This document shows, in pieces, positions 10,688 through 19,002 of a stretch of DNA of 64,000 bases. The stretch is from NCBI RefSeq assembly GCF_030347395.1, contig NZ_CP128170.1, positions 496,001 to 560,000 on the forward strand, in the 5' to 3' direction. Numbering within the stretch: position 1 is the first letter of the stretch; the number at the start of each line of letters is the position of its first letter. A program made the translations under genes and the position numbers. Source of the stretch: Microbacterium sp. ET2. GTDB taxonomy: Bacteria > Actinomycetota > Actinomycetes > Actinomycetales > Microbacteriaceae. The notes under the pieces were generated by a model. The model did not search any database, was not told the DNA's origin, and saw nothing but the letters and a program-made list of their open reading frames with translations.

Positions 10688-11467
10688 GTGATCTCAGACA
10701 GCCGCACGTCGAAGGCGAGGCCGCAGGTTCCGGCTGCCGACCAGACGCTGCGGATCCTCTCGCACCTCGCCCGTCAGCGCGGGCCCGTGCCGGCCCGGAC
10801 GATCGCCGACGCTCTCGCCCTTCCGCGCTCGACGGTGTATCACCTGCTGACCACGCTCGAGCGGCGCGGATTCGTCGTCCACCTCACGGCCGAGCAGCGC
10901 TGGGGCCTCGGCATCGCGGCGTTCGAGCTCGGCGGCGGTTACGCGCGTCAGCAGCCGCTGGCACGTCTCGGACGCCCGCTGGTGGCCGCTCTCGCCGACC
11001 GTCTCGGCGAGAGCACGCACCTGGCGGTCATGAGCGGCCGCGACGTGCTGTACCTCGTGGAGGAGCGCGCGCCCGGTCGCCCGACGCTCGTGACCGACGT
11101 CGGGGTGCGCCTCCCCGCCCACCTCACGGCGACCGGACGCGCCATGCTCGCCGCCCTCCCCCCGGCTCAGGTGCGGGCCCTGTTCCCCGACGCGTCGGCG
11201 TTCGCCGATCGCACCGGGCGCGGACCCCGGCGGCTCAGCGAGCTCCGGCGGATCCTCCGCGACGTCCGCGGGGACGGAGTCGCCGAGGAGCACGGCGAGG
11301 TGACGCTGGGATTCCGGTCGGTCGCCGCCGTCGTGCGGGATCACGCCGGGTGGCCCGCGGCGGCGGTCGCGACGACGTGGGCCGAGGAGTCGACGCCTCG
11401 GCATCCCGACGTCGCCGCGCTCGTACGTGACACGGCGGGTGTCCTCGCCCGCCGCATCGGCGGGTGA
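10688..11467 (+). CDS. IclR-family transcriptional regulator, probable hut regulator
   Basis: This 259-residue protein has an N-terminal winged helix-turn-helix (ARTIADALALPRSTVYHLLTTLERRG) and a C-terminal IclR ligand domain. It is transcribed away from hutH, with only 58 bases between the starts, so the regulator probably binds there and controls hutHUI. In other bacteria hut genes are often controlled by HutC; an IclR member here is a variation. Start choice is uncertain, because GTG codons at 10682 and 10688 are both possible and no clear ribosome site is seen. Confidence 0.85.
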   Translation: MISDSRTSKARPQVPAADQTLRILSHLARQRGPVPARTIADALALPRSTVYHLLTTLERRGFVVHLTAEQRWGLGIAAFELGGGYARQQPLARLGRPLVAALADRLGESTHLAVMSGRDVLYLVEERAPGRPTLVTDVGVRLPAHLTATGRAMLAALPPAQVRALFPDASAFADRTGRGPRRLSELRRILRDVRGDGVAEEHGEVTLGFRSVAAVVRDHAGWPAAAVATTWAEESTPRHPDVAALVRDTAGVLARRIGG

Positions 11468-11470
11468 GCG

Positions 11471-12484
11471 TCAGCGGACCACGAGACGCGGCTCGACGAG
11501 CATCCGCTCGGGAGGGCCCTCGCCGCCGGCGATGCGGCGCCCGGTGTCATCGGTGAGGAGGTCGAGCACCGCACCGGCCACGAGCTCAGGCGCCTGCTCG
11601 ACGCTCGAGAGCCCCAGCGCCTCGGCGACCGGGGTGTTGTCGAAGCCGATGAGTCCGATTCCGGTCGCGCCGGTGTCGACGGCGGCCAGGTGAGCCCCGA
11701 CGGCGAGGGCGTCGCTGACGCACACCACGGCGTCGATCCCGTCACGCACGACCGGATCGGCGAACGCCTCAGCCATCACGCTGCGGGCCTCCGCCACGCT
11801 ATCGGGCACGCGGAAGACCCGACCCGTGAGCCCCGACGCTCCCATCGCCTCACGCCATCCGCGCTCCCGGTCGTCGCCGGTGCCCGCGTCGGGAGGCCAT
11901 CCGAGCCACGCGACACGGGCTCCCCAGGACTCGAGCGCGTGCCGCGTCGCGGCCCGGGTGCCGGCCGCGCCGTCGACGTCGACCCAGGAATGCCCGGACT
12001 CCCACACGTCGCCGCCACCCCAGGGCCGCCCGAAGGCGGCGTAGGGAAGCCGCCGTCCGTCCAGCCACCCCGTGCGCGGATCGCCGAAAGCCGTACCGGT
12101 GATCACCGCCGCATCGATCTCGCCGCCGTCGATCAGGTCGCTGAGCCGCGCGATCTCCTCGTCCTTGCTGCGCGCGCTGTAGATGAGCACCCGCAGAGCG
12201 CGCTCGTTGGCGTTCTCGGTCAGGGCGTGGATGAAGCGGTCGAGGATGACGCCGGAGATCCCCCCGGTGAAGGGATCGATGTGCACGCCGATCGTCGAAC
12301 TGCGCCTCGTGCGAAGGCTTCGCGCGGCGACATGCGGGCGGTAGGCGAGCTCGTCGATCGCGCGCTGCACACGTACCCGGGTCTCCTCCCGCACGACCGC
12401 GGGGCTGTTGATGACGTTCGAGACGGTCTGCCGCGACACCCCCGCGCGGCGCGCGACATCTTCGACGGTCGCCGCCTTCGCCAT
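11471..12484 (-). CDS. LacI-family transcriptional repressor of the adjacent sugar operon
   Basis: This 337-residue protein has the LacI helix-turn-helix at residues 6-25 (VEDVARRAGVSRQTVSNVIN) followed by the hinge and a periplasmic-binding-protein-like sensor domain. The ATG at 12484 has GGGGGCGGGAG upstream. It is divergent from the sugar ABC operon, and the space between contains three copies of a TGAaCGwTCA-type palindrome. This suggests it represses both itself and the operon, with a sugar as inducer. The inducer is unknown. Confidence 0.9.
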   Translation of the reverse strand: MAKAATVEDVARRAGVSRQTVSNVINSPAVVREETRVRVQRAIDELAYRPHVAARSLRTRRSSTIGVHIDPFTGGISGVILDRFIHALTENANERALRVLIYSARSKDEEIARLSDLIDGGEIDAAVITGTAFGDPRTGWLDGRRLPYAAFGRPWGGGDVWESGHSWVDVDGAAGTRAATRHALESWGARVAWLGWPPDAGTGDDRERGWREAMGASGLTGRVFRVPDSVAEARSVMAEAFADPVVRDGIDAVVCVSDALAVGAHLAAVDTGATGIGLIGFDNTPVAEALGLSSVEQAPELVAGAVLDLLTDDTGRRIAGGEGPPERMLVEPRLVVR

Positions 12485-12519
12485 CTCCCGCCCCCTTCGG
12501 TCCGATCCGCACGGGGATC

Positions 12520-12529
12520 TGAACGATCA
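12520..12529. promoter_or_regulatory. LacI-type operator copy 1
   Basis: TGAACGATCA, 36 bases upstream of the lacI-type gene. It is the exact reverse complement of the copy at 12621, so it probably mediates autoregulation. Confidence 0.6.
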
Positions 12530-12559
12530 AAATCGTTACCCGAGCGTAGCCGTCCGTCG

Positions 12560-12589
12560 TTGACACACGAAAGAGCCGAGCCGTAGTCT
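12560..12589 (+). promoter_or_regulatory. Promoter of the sugar ABC operon
   Basis: TTGACA (12560-12565) and TAGTCT (12584-12589) are separated by 18 bases and lie just upstream of two operator copies. Repressor bound at 12607-12630 would sit at or just downstream of the start of transcription. Confidence 0.55.
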
Positions 12590-12606
12590 TCCAGCGACAC
12601 CGAATT

Positions 12607-12616
12607 TGAACGTTCA
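12607..12616. promoter_or_regulatory. LacI-type operator copy 2 (perfect palindrome)
   Basis: TGAACGTTCA is a perfect 10-base palindrome with the central CG typical of LacI-family sites. It lies 18 bases after the -10 box. Confidence 0.65.
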
Positions 12617-12620
12617 TATT

Positions 12621-12630
12621 TGATCGTTCA
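12621..12630. promoter_or_regulatory. LacI-type operator copy 3
   Basis: TGATCGTTCA, 14 bases centre to centre from copy 2. The pair could bind two dimers. Confidence 0.6.
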
Positions 12631-12685
12631 TACACCCCCGGATCACCCGAATGGTGTCGCGACTTCATTCAAAGGAGAGGGAGAC

Positions 12686-13945
12686 ATGACACGCAGGAAG
12701 ATGCGCGCCGCCTTCGGCGCAGGAGCGATCCTCACCGCCGGAGCGCTGGTGCTCACCGGATGCGGCGGTGGAAGCTTCGACGACGACGGCGGCGGCGGAG
12801 CCGCGGCCGACGGCGAGCTGACCTCCTCCGACGACCCGATCACCGTCCTCATCGCCTCGAGCGGCGAGGCCGAGGCCACCGCCGTCGAGGACGCCGTCGC
12901 CGCGTGGTCGGCCGAATCGGGCGTCGAGGCGAGCGTCGAGATCGCCAGTGACCTCAACCAGCAGCTCGCTCAGGGATTCGCCGCGGGGTCGCCGCCCGAC
13001 CTGTTCTACCTCTCCCCCGACGCCCTCGCCGGCTACGCCGACAACGGCTCGCTGCGGGCGTACGGCGATGAGCTCTCCAATGCCGGCGACTTCTACGCGC
13101 CGCTGGTGGAGAACTTCACCTACGAGGACGAGTTCTACTGCGCCCCGAAGGACTTCTCGACCCTCGCGCTGATCATCAACACCGACCTGTGGGAGGCCGC
13201 AGGACTGACCGAGGACGACGTGCCCACGACGTGGGACGAGCTCGCCACCGTCAGCCAGACCCTCACGACGGGCGGTGTCACCGGCCTCGCCTTCGGTCCC
13301 GAAGTGCAGCGTGTGGGCGCCTTCATGGCGCAGGCCGGCGGCGGACTCGTCACCGACGGCGCAGCGACCGCGAACAGCGACGAGAACGTCGAGGCGCTCG
13401 AGTACGTCAAGACCAACCTCCAGGGCGGCAACTTCGCCTACGCCACCGACATCGGCGCGGGTTGGGGCGGTGAGGCGTTCGGCCTCGGCTCCGCCGCGAT
13501 GGTGATCGAGGGCAACTGGATCGAGGGGGCCATGCGCAACGACTACCCCGACGTGAACTACCTCGTCGCCCAGCTCCCCGAGGGCCCCGGCGGCCCCGGC
13601 ACGCTGCAGTTCACCAACTGCTGGGGCATGGCCGCCGACAGCCCCAACCAGCAGGGTGCGCTCGAGCTGGTGGAGTACCTGACCGCCTCCGAGCAGCAGC
13701 TGGCCTTCTCCGAGGCGTTCGGCATCATGCCGTCGCTGGAGACCACCGCCGATGCGTGGCGCGAGGCCAACCCCGACCTCGCCGCCTTCATCGACGGCGC
13801 GGAGTACGCGCAGTTCCTGCCGACGCAGGCCGACGCCGCCGCGGTGATCACCGACTTCAACGCTCAGCTGGAGTCGCTCGCCGAGTCCGACCCCGCGACC
13901 ATCCTCGACTCGGTCCAGGGCAACCTCGAGGCCGTGGTCGGCTGA
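12686..13945 (+). CDS. Sugar ABC transporter substrate-binding lipoprotein
   Basis: This 419-residue protein has an N-terminal signal peptide with lipobox (LTGC) and a Gly/Asp-rich linker, so it is anchored outside the membrane. The rest fits the family-1 extracellular sugar-binding proteins (FYLSPDALAGYADNGSL, later MVIEGNWIEGAMRNDYPD). AGGAG lies nine bases before the ATG at 12686. It is the first gene of an operon with two MalF/MalG-type permeases and a glycosidase, under LacI-type control. The debranching-type glycosidase suggests an alpha-glucan or oligosaccharide substrate, but this is inference. Confidence 0.92.
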   Translation: MTRRKMRAAFGAGAILTAGALVLTGCGGGSFDDDGGGGAAADGELTSSDDPITVLIASSGEAEATAVEDAVAAWSAESGVEASVEIASDLNQQLAQGFAAGSPPDLFYLSPDALAGYADNGSLRAYGDELSNAGDFYAPLVENFTYEDEFYCAPKDFSTLALIINTDLWEAAGLTEDDVPTTWDELATVSQTLTTGGVTGLAFGPEVQRVGAFMAQAGGGLVTDGAATANSDENVEALEYVKTNLQGGNFAYATDIGAGWGGEAFGLGSAAMVIEGNWIEGAMRNDYPDVNYLVAQLPEGPGGPGTLQFTNCWGMAADSPNQQGALELVEYLTASEQQLAFSEAFGIMPSLETTADAWREANPDLAAFIDGAEYAQFLPTQADAAAVITDFNAQLESLAESDPATILDSVQGNLEAVVG

Positions 13946-13946
13946 C

Positions 13947-15043
13947 ATGACCGCCACGGTCACCACCCCCCGCGCCGGGTCCCGGAACAACGGGATCCGG
14001 CGCGGGGAGGCCGCCGCGGGGTGGGTGTTCGTCCTCCCCGTCATCCTGATCCTCGGGCTGTTCCTGCTGATCCCGGTGCTGATGGCGCTCTGGGTGAGCT
14101 TCTCGGACTGGGCGGGACGGGGAAGCCCCTGTCGGGGACGGTGAATTTCGTCGGCCTGGAGAACTATGCGTCGGTGACGACCGGCGGCGGGCTCGCCGAG
14201 CGCGACTTCGGCATCTCGCTGCGCAACATCGCCTGGTACGTCCTGCTCGTCGTGCCGCTCCAGACGGCGCTGTCGCTCTTCCTCGCCGTGCTGGTCAATC
14301 GTGCGGTGCTGCGCGGGCGCGGCTTCTTCCGCACCGCCTTCTACTTCCCCTCGGTCACCTCCTCGGTGGCGATCACGATCCTGTGGCTGTTCCTCTTCTC
14401 CCAGACCGGTGTGGTCAACGCCGTCCTCGCCTGGATCGGGATCAGCGGGCCGAACTGGTTCCAAGAGCCGAGCGGCATCGTCCACAACGCCCTCACGGGG
14501 CTCGGGATCACGAGCGGTCCGCAAGCCCTCACCCAGACAGACGTGCTCGGCGTGAGCCTGTGGGAATGGCTCGCCGGCCCCTCCGTCGCGCTGTCGGCCT
14601 TCATCCTCATGGCGGTCTTCACCACCAGCGGCACCTTCATGCTGCTCTTCATCGCGGCCCTGCAGAACGTCGGCGGCGAGCTCGGAGAGGCCGGGATGAT
14701 GGACGGCGCCAACGGCTGGCAGCGGTTCTGGCAGATCACACTCCCGCAGCTGCGCCCGACGATCTTCACCGTCGTGACCCTCGGGGTCATCGGAGGCTGG
14801 CAGGTCTTCGATCAGATCTACACCGGCACCGAAGGCGGGCCGGCCAAGACCACGGTGACCCCGGCGTATCTGTCCTACGAGGCGGCGTTCACCCGTCAGG
14901 AGTGGGGCGAGGGGTCGGCGATCGCCTTCCTGCTCTTCCTCATCATCATCTTCTTCACGCTCATCCAGCGCTGGGTGCTGCGTGAACGCGGGGTCTCCAA
15001 GCGACGCGCCGCACGCTACGAAGTGAAGGGTGGCCGGTCATGA
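13947..15043 (+). pseudogene. Sugar ABC permease (MalF type), split by a frameshift
   Basis: The frame starting at 13947 encodes the N-terminus and first membrane segment (GWVFVLPVILILGLF) up to VSFSDWAG, then stops at 14144. The family sequence continues in the -1 frame (TGKPLSGTVNFVGLENYASV) to 15043, with the EAA-type loop GEAGMMDGANGWQRFWQITLPQLRP. Adding one base around 14110-14120, within a G-rich stretch, restores a single 365-residue permease. So this is either a one-base deletion that inactivates the transporter or a sequencing error. The rest of the gene is intact and the downstream genes are well preserved, which favours a recent or artefactual change. No convincing slippery site for programmed frameshifting is visible. 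Confidence 0.8.
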
Positions 15044-15954
15044 GCGAAACGGTCCCGCCGCAGGCGAAGGTCGCCCAGGTCGATCCCGACCGGTCCGCCC
15101 CCGCGCCCCGCACCCGGCGGGGCCTCTCCCGCCGGGTCAGCGGTCAGATCTTCCTGTACGCGCTGCTGGTGATCCTGGCGATCATCTACATCTTCCCGTT
15201 CCTCGTGCAGGTCGCGACGTCGTTCAAGACCGATTCCGAAGCGGCCAGCAACGCCCTGTCGCTCATCCCGCAGACGGTGACCTTCGCCGCCTACGAGACG
15301 CTCTTCGGTCGAAGCGACTTCCCGCTCTGGTTCGTCAACTCCACGATCGTCACGGTGGTGGTGACTCTCGGCCGGGTGTTCTTCGTCTCCCTCGCCGGCT
15401 ATGCTCTCGCGCGGCTGCACTTCCGGGGCCGGGGTGCCATCTTCGCCCTCGTCGTGGCTGTCATGGCGGTGCCGGCGGTGGTGCTCCTCATCCCGAAGTT
15501 CCTGGTGCTGAACCAGATCGGCATCTACGACACCTACGCGGCGATGATCCTGCCGCTCCTCGTCGACGCAGCCGGGGTGTTCATCATGAAGAACTTCTTC
15601 GAGTCGATCCCGGTTTCGGTCGAAGAGCAGGCCCGTATCGACGGCGCCGGCGCGTTCCGTGTGTTCTGGTCGGTCGTGCTGCCGATGGCGCGGCCCGCCC
15701 TCATCACCATCGTCATCCTGTCGTTCCAGGGGTCGTGGAACGAGCTCAGCCACTTCATCGTCGCCACGCAGTCCCCGGAGCTGACCGTGCTCACCAAGGG
15801 TGTCGCGTCACTGGCATCCGGTCAGCTCAGTCAGGGCACGCAGTACCCGATCAAGCTCGCCGCGGCGCTGATCATGACGATCCCGGTGGCCGTGCTGTTC
15901 TTCATCTTCCAAAAGCGCATCATGAACACCAGCGAAGGAGCCGTCAAAGGATGA
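15040..15954 (+). CDS. Sugar ABC transporter permease (MalG type)
   Basis: This 304-residue protein has about six hydrophobic segments, starting with IFLYALLVILAIIYIFPFLV. It carries the permease EAA loop (EEQARIDGAGAFRVFWSVVLPMARP) that contacts the ATPase. The ATG overlaps the preceding permease stop by four bases. No ATPase gene lies in this operon, as is common for sugar systems that share an MsmK/UgpC-type ATPase encoded elsewhere. Confidence 0.92.
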   Translation: MSETVPPQAKVAQVDPDRSAPAPRTRRGLSRRVSGQIFLYALLVILAIIYIFPFLVQVATSFKTDSEAASNALSLIPQTVTFAAYETLFGRSDFPLWFVNSTIVTVVVTLGRVFFVSLAGYALARLHFRGRGAIFALVVAVMAVPAVVLLIPKFLVLNQIGIYDTYAAMILPLLVDAAGVFIMKNFFESIPVSVEEQARIDGAGAFRVFWSVVLPMARPALITIVILSFQGSWNELSHFIVATQSPELTVLTKGVASLASGQLSQGTQYPIKLAAALIMTIPVAVLFFIFQKRIMNTSEGAVKG

Positions 15955-17873
15955 ACCCCCTCACCGAGCCCGCGACCCGCACACGCCAGCCTCTGCTCGA
16001 CGACGCGGTGATCGCGCTGCGCGCCCCCACGCAGGTGTGGTCGCGCGAGACCGGCGACGCCGGTGCGGGGGCGATCGACGGCATCTACCACGGCGACGTC
16101 CGCCACGTGCGCGACCTGGAGCTGACCTGCGACGAGTCCGAGATCGAATGGATCTCCGTCGCCCCCGACGGCCCGTCGCGGGTGGTCTTCACCGCGGTGC
16201 TGCGCGGCCTGGATGACGACACCCCCGACCCCAAGGTGCGGCTGCTGCGCGAGCGGGTGGTCACCCCGGGCAAGGTCAGCGAGATTTGGACGCTGCGGTC
16301 AGCGCGGGACGAGCCGGTCTCGGCGACTCTCCGGCTGCGTGCCGGCGCCGAGTTCGCGTCCCTCCACGACGTCAAGGGCGGCGCTCCCGAGGCTGCGGTG
16401 TCCGACGTCCACGGGACGGATGCCACGGCATCGGCCCGCTCGCAGACGGCGTCGTTCATTCTCGAGGCGGCCGGCGGCGTCGTCGAGACGAGCGGATCCG
16501 ACATCCGGGCGGCATGGTCGATCGCCCTCCCCGCCCGCGGGGAGGGGACGGTGTCGTGGCGGATGGTGCTGGACGACACCACCCTGGTCGTCCGGGGGGC
16601 GGCCCGCCCGACCCGCGTCGACACGAACGCCGCGATCGCGGCCGCCCAGGGCGGCGATCCGCGTCTCGGCCGGTGGCTCGAGGTGGCCCTCGGCGACCTC
16701 GACGCCCTGCGGCTCACGCTTCCCGACGAGACCGGCGACGCGTTCTACGCGGCGGGCGCTCCCTGGTTCTTCACGCTGTTCGGGCGGGATTCGCTGTGGG
16801 CGGCACGCCTCGCCCTTCCGCTCGACGTCGGCATGGCGGCATCCACCCTCCGTGTCCTCGCCCGGCTCCAGGGTGATCGGGACGAGCCCGATTCGGCGCA
16901 GGAGCCGGGGAAGATCCTCCACGAGCTGAGGGCGACCACGCTCGAGCAGCCGGGCGAGGGGATCGCCCTCCCCCCGCTGTACTACGGCACGGTCGACGCG
17001 ACCGCGCTGTGGGTGTGCCTCCTCGCCGACGCGCGGCGCGCGGGCATGCCCGAGGCCGAGGTCGCCGCCCTCGTGCCGGCCCTCCGCGCGGCGCTGAGAT
17101 GGCTCGTCGACCACGGCGACAACGACGGTGACGGCTTCATCGACTACCTCGACCGCACCGGCCACGGCCTCGCCAATCAGGGGTGGAAGGACTCCGGCGA
17201 CTCCATCCAGTGGCGCGACGGCCGCCTGGCGGAGGGTCCGATCGCGCTGTGCGAGGTGCAGGGCTATGCGTACGAGGCCGCTCTGGCCGGGGCCGAGATC
17301 CTCGAGGGCCTCGAGGGGGACGACGAGGAGGCTGGCCGGCTGCGCACCTGGGCCGCCGATCTGCGCGAGCGCTTCGCCGCGTCGTACTGGGTCGACACCC
17401 CCGAGGGGCGGTACCCGGCGGTGGCCCTGGACCGCCACAAGCAGCCCGTGGACACCCTGACCAGCAACATCGGTCACCTCCTCGGAACGGGCATCCTCGA
17501 CGCCGACGACGAGGCGCATGTCGCGCGGCTCCTTCTGGACCCCTCGCTGTCGAGCGGATTCGGCATCCGCACCATGTCGACCGGAGCCACCGGGTACTGG
17601 CCGCTGTCGTACCACGGTGGGAGCGTTTGGACCCATGACACCGCCATCGCCGCGCACGGGATGCTGCGGGCCGGCCTCCGCGCGGAGGCCGAGCAGGTCG
17701 TCGCCGGCCTGCTCGCTGCGGCGGAGGCGTTCTCGTACCGGGTTCCCGAGCTTCACTCGGGCGACCCGGTCACCGAGACGTCTCGCCCCGCGCCCTACCC
17801 TGCGGCCTGTCGTCCGCAGGCCTGGTCGGCAGCTGCGGCCGTCGTCGCACTGACGGCACTGCAGGGACGCTGA
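15951..17873 (+). CDS. Glycogen debranching-like glycosidase (amylo-alpha-1,6-glucosidase family)
   Basis: This 640-residue protein has an N-terminal GDE_N_bis-type domain (VWSRETGDAGAGAIDGIYHGDVRHVRDLEL) and a C-terminal (alpha/alpha)6 barrel with APWFFTLFGRDSLWAA, DYLDRTGHGLANQGWKDSGD and SYHGGSVWTHDTAIA. The family hydrolyses alpha-linked oligosaccharides. No signal peptide is seen, so it acts in the cytoplasm on imported sugar. The ATG overlaps the permease stop by four bases and the gene closes the LacI-regulated operon. It ends 12 bases from the convergent YbaK-like gene. Confidence 0.88.
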   Translation: MNPLTEPATRTRQPLLDDAVIALRAPTQVWSRETGDAGAGAIDGIYHGDVRHVRDLELTCDESEIEWISVAPDGPSRVVFTAVLRGLDDDTPDPKVRLLRERVVTPGKVSEIWTLRSARDEPVSATLRLRAGAEFASLHDVKGGAPEAAVSDVHGTDATASARSQTASFILEAAGGVVETSGSDIRAAWSIALPARGEGTVSWRMVLDDTTLVVRGAARPTRVDTNAAIAAAQGGDPRLGRWLEVALGDLDALRLTLPDETGDAFYAAGAPWFFTLFGRDSLWAARLALPLDVGMAASTLRVLARLQGDRDEPDSAQEPGKILHELRATTLEQPGEGIALPPLYYGTVDATALWVCLLADARRAGMPEAEVAALVPALRAALRWLVDHGDNDGDGFIDYLDRTGHGLANQGWKDSGDSIQWRDGRLAEGPIALCEVQGYAYEAALAGAEILEGLEGDDEEAGRLRTWAADLRERFAASYWVDTPEGRYPAVALDRHKQPVDTLTSNIGHLLGTGILDADDEAHVARLLLDPSLSSGFGIRTMSTGATGYWPLSYHGGSVWTHDTAIAAHGMLRAGLRAEAEQVVAGLLAAAEAFSYRVPELHSGDPVTETSRPAPYPAACRPQAWSAAAAVVALTALQGR

Positions 17874-17885
17874 CGCGGCGCCCGC

Positions 17886-18362
17886 TCAATCGACCTTGCT
17901 GACCGTTCCGCCGGTGAGGCGCACCAGCTCGTCGAAGGTGAGCGGGAAGACGGTGTGCGGCGTTCCGCCGGCGGCCCAGATCTCGGGGTACTGCGCGAGA
18001 TCCTCATCCACGACGGTGGTGAGCGCGGCCGGGTGACCGGTGGGGGCCACTCCCCCGATCGCCTGGCCCGTGGCATCCCGCACCTGCTCGGGGGTCGCAC
18101 GCTTGATGCTCTCTCGACCGAGGCGGGCGGCCAGCGCGGCGGTGTCGACACGGTGCGCGCCGCTGGTCATCACCAGGAGCGGTTCGCCGTCGCTCCAGAA
18201 CACCAGGCTGTTCGCGATCGCCCCCACCTCGACACCCAGCGCCTCGGCGGCGAGGACCGCGGTGGAGGCGGCGTCGGGGAGCACGACGATGTCACCGGCG
18301 ATTCCGGCGGCGCGGAGGGCGTCATGGACCAGGCGGCTGCGGGCGGGAAGCGAGGACGTCAT
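17886..18362 (-). CDS. YbaK/EbsC (prolyl-tRNA editing domain) family protein
   Basis: This 158-residue stand-alone editing-domain protein has the YbaK pattern: IANSLVFWSDGEPLLVMTSGAHRVD, where the Lys common in the family is Asn at AIANS, and TGQAIGGVAPTGHP. Relatives deacylate mischarged Cys- or Ala-tRNA(Pro). The start at 18362 is set by a TAGGCT box seven bases upstream; a longer form from 18425 is unlikely. Confidence 0.85.
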   Translation of the reverse strand: MTSSLPARSRLVHDALRAAGIAGDIVVLPDAASTAVLAAEALGVEVGAIANSLVFWSDGEPLLVMTSGAHRVDTAALAARLGRESIKRATPEQVRDATGQAIGGVAPTGHPAALTTVVDEDLAQYPEIWAAGGTPHTVFPLTFDELVRLTGGTVSKVD

Positions 18363-18369
18363 GACCGCC

Positions 18370-18375
18370 AGCCTA
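18370..18375 (-). promoter_or_regulatory. -10 box (TAGGCT) of a leaderless transcript
   Basis: TAGGCT is seven bases before the minus-strand ATG at 18362. Confidence 0.45.
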
Positions 18376-18433
18376 GGGTCGGAGGTCGCCGATACCGTGA
18401 CGGCGATCTGACCCAGACGAGACAAGGAGCACG

Positions 18434-18871
18434 ATGATGGCCCTTCTCACTCCCGGAGACCCGGCGCACGACAAGGCACGACGACTGCTGACCTCCGAGC
18501 TGATCGCGTGGTTCACCACGGTCGCGGCCGATGGCACCCCCCATGCCGTGCCGGTGTGGTTCCTCTGGCACGACGAGGCGGTGTGGGTTCTCACGCGTCA
18601 CGACTCGGTGAAGGCCCGGCACGTGAAGCACGGTTCCCGGGCGCTCGTGCACCTGAACACCCAGGGGCGGTTCGGGGCGGATGTGGTCGTTCTGACCGGT
18701 TCCGCCGAGATCCTGGAACAGTCGGCCGCCGAGTGGATCACCCCGGTGCGCGACACCTGGGAGGCGAAATACGCCGAGGGGATCGAAGACTTCGGGATGC
18801 CGGCGGACACCATCCTGGAGGAGTTCTCCGCAGTCATCCGCATGCAACCGGAGAAACTGCTCACCTGGTGA
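18434..18871 (+). CDS. Pyridoxamine 5'-phosphate oxidase-fold protein, F420/FMN-dependent type
   Basis: This 145-residue protein has the split-barrel flavin-binding fold: WFTTVAADGTPHAVPVWFLWHD, then VLTRHDSVKARHVKHG. It resembles the actinobacterial Rv3369-type (TIGR03667) F420-dependent reductases. The substrate is unknown. AAGGAGC precedes two consecutive ATG codons at 18434 and 18437, and either may be the start. Confidence 0.8.
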   Translation: MMALLTPGDPAHDKARRLLTSELIAWFTTVAADGTPHAVPVWFLWHDEAVWVLTRHDSVKARHVKHGSRALVHLNTQGRFGADVVVLTGSAEILEQSAAEWITPVRDTWEAKYAEGIEDFGMPADTILEEFSAVIRMQPEKLLTW

Positions 18872-19002
18872 CCTCGTGGCGAGCGTCGTCGCGGCGCGGC
18901 GTGGTTGAACCGCGGCGTCGGCGGTGATGCAATGGAGTCGGATGCGGCGAAGCGGCCGCATCCGAAAGAGCATGCCCACAAGGCCCGCCGAAAGAGGACG
19001 CG

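Noticed and set aside
14100..14145. Programmed -1 frameshifting in the permease
   Set aside because: The direction fits, but there is no slippery heptamer; a missing base is simpler.
12665..14524. A 619-codon minus-strand frame opposite the sugar ABC operon
   Set aside because: It is a high-GC shadow with low-complexity composition; the plus-strand frames carry clear transporter motifs.
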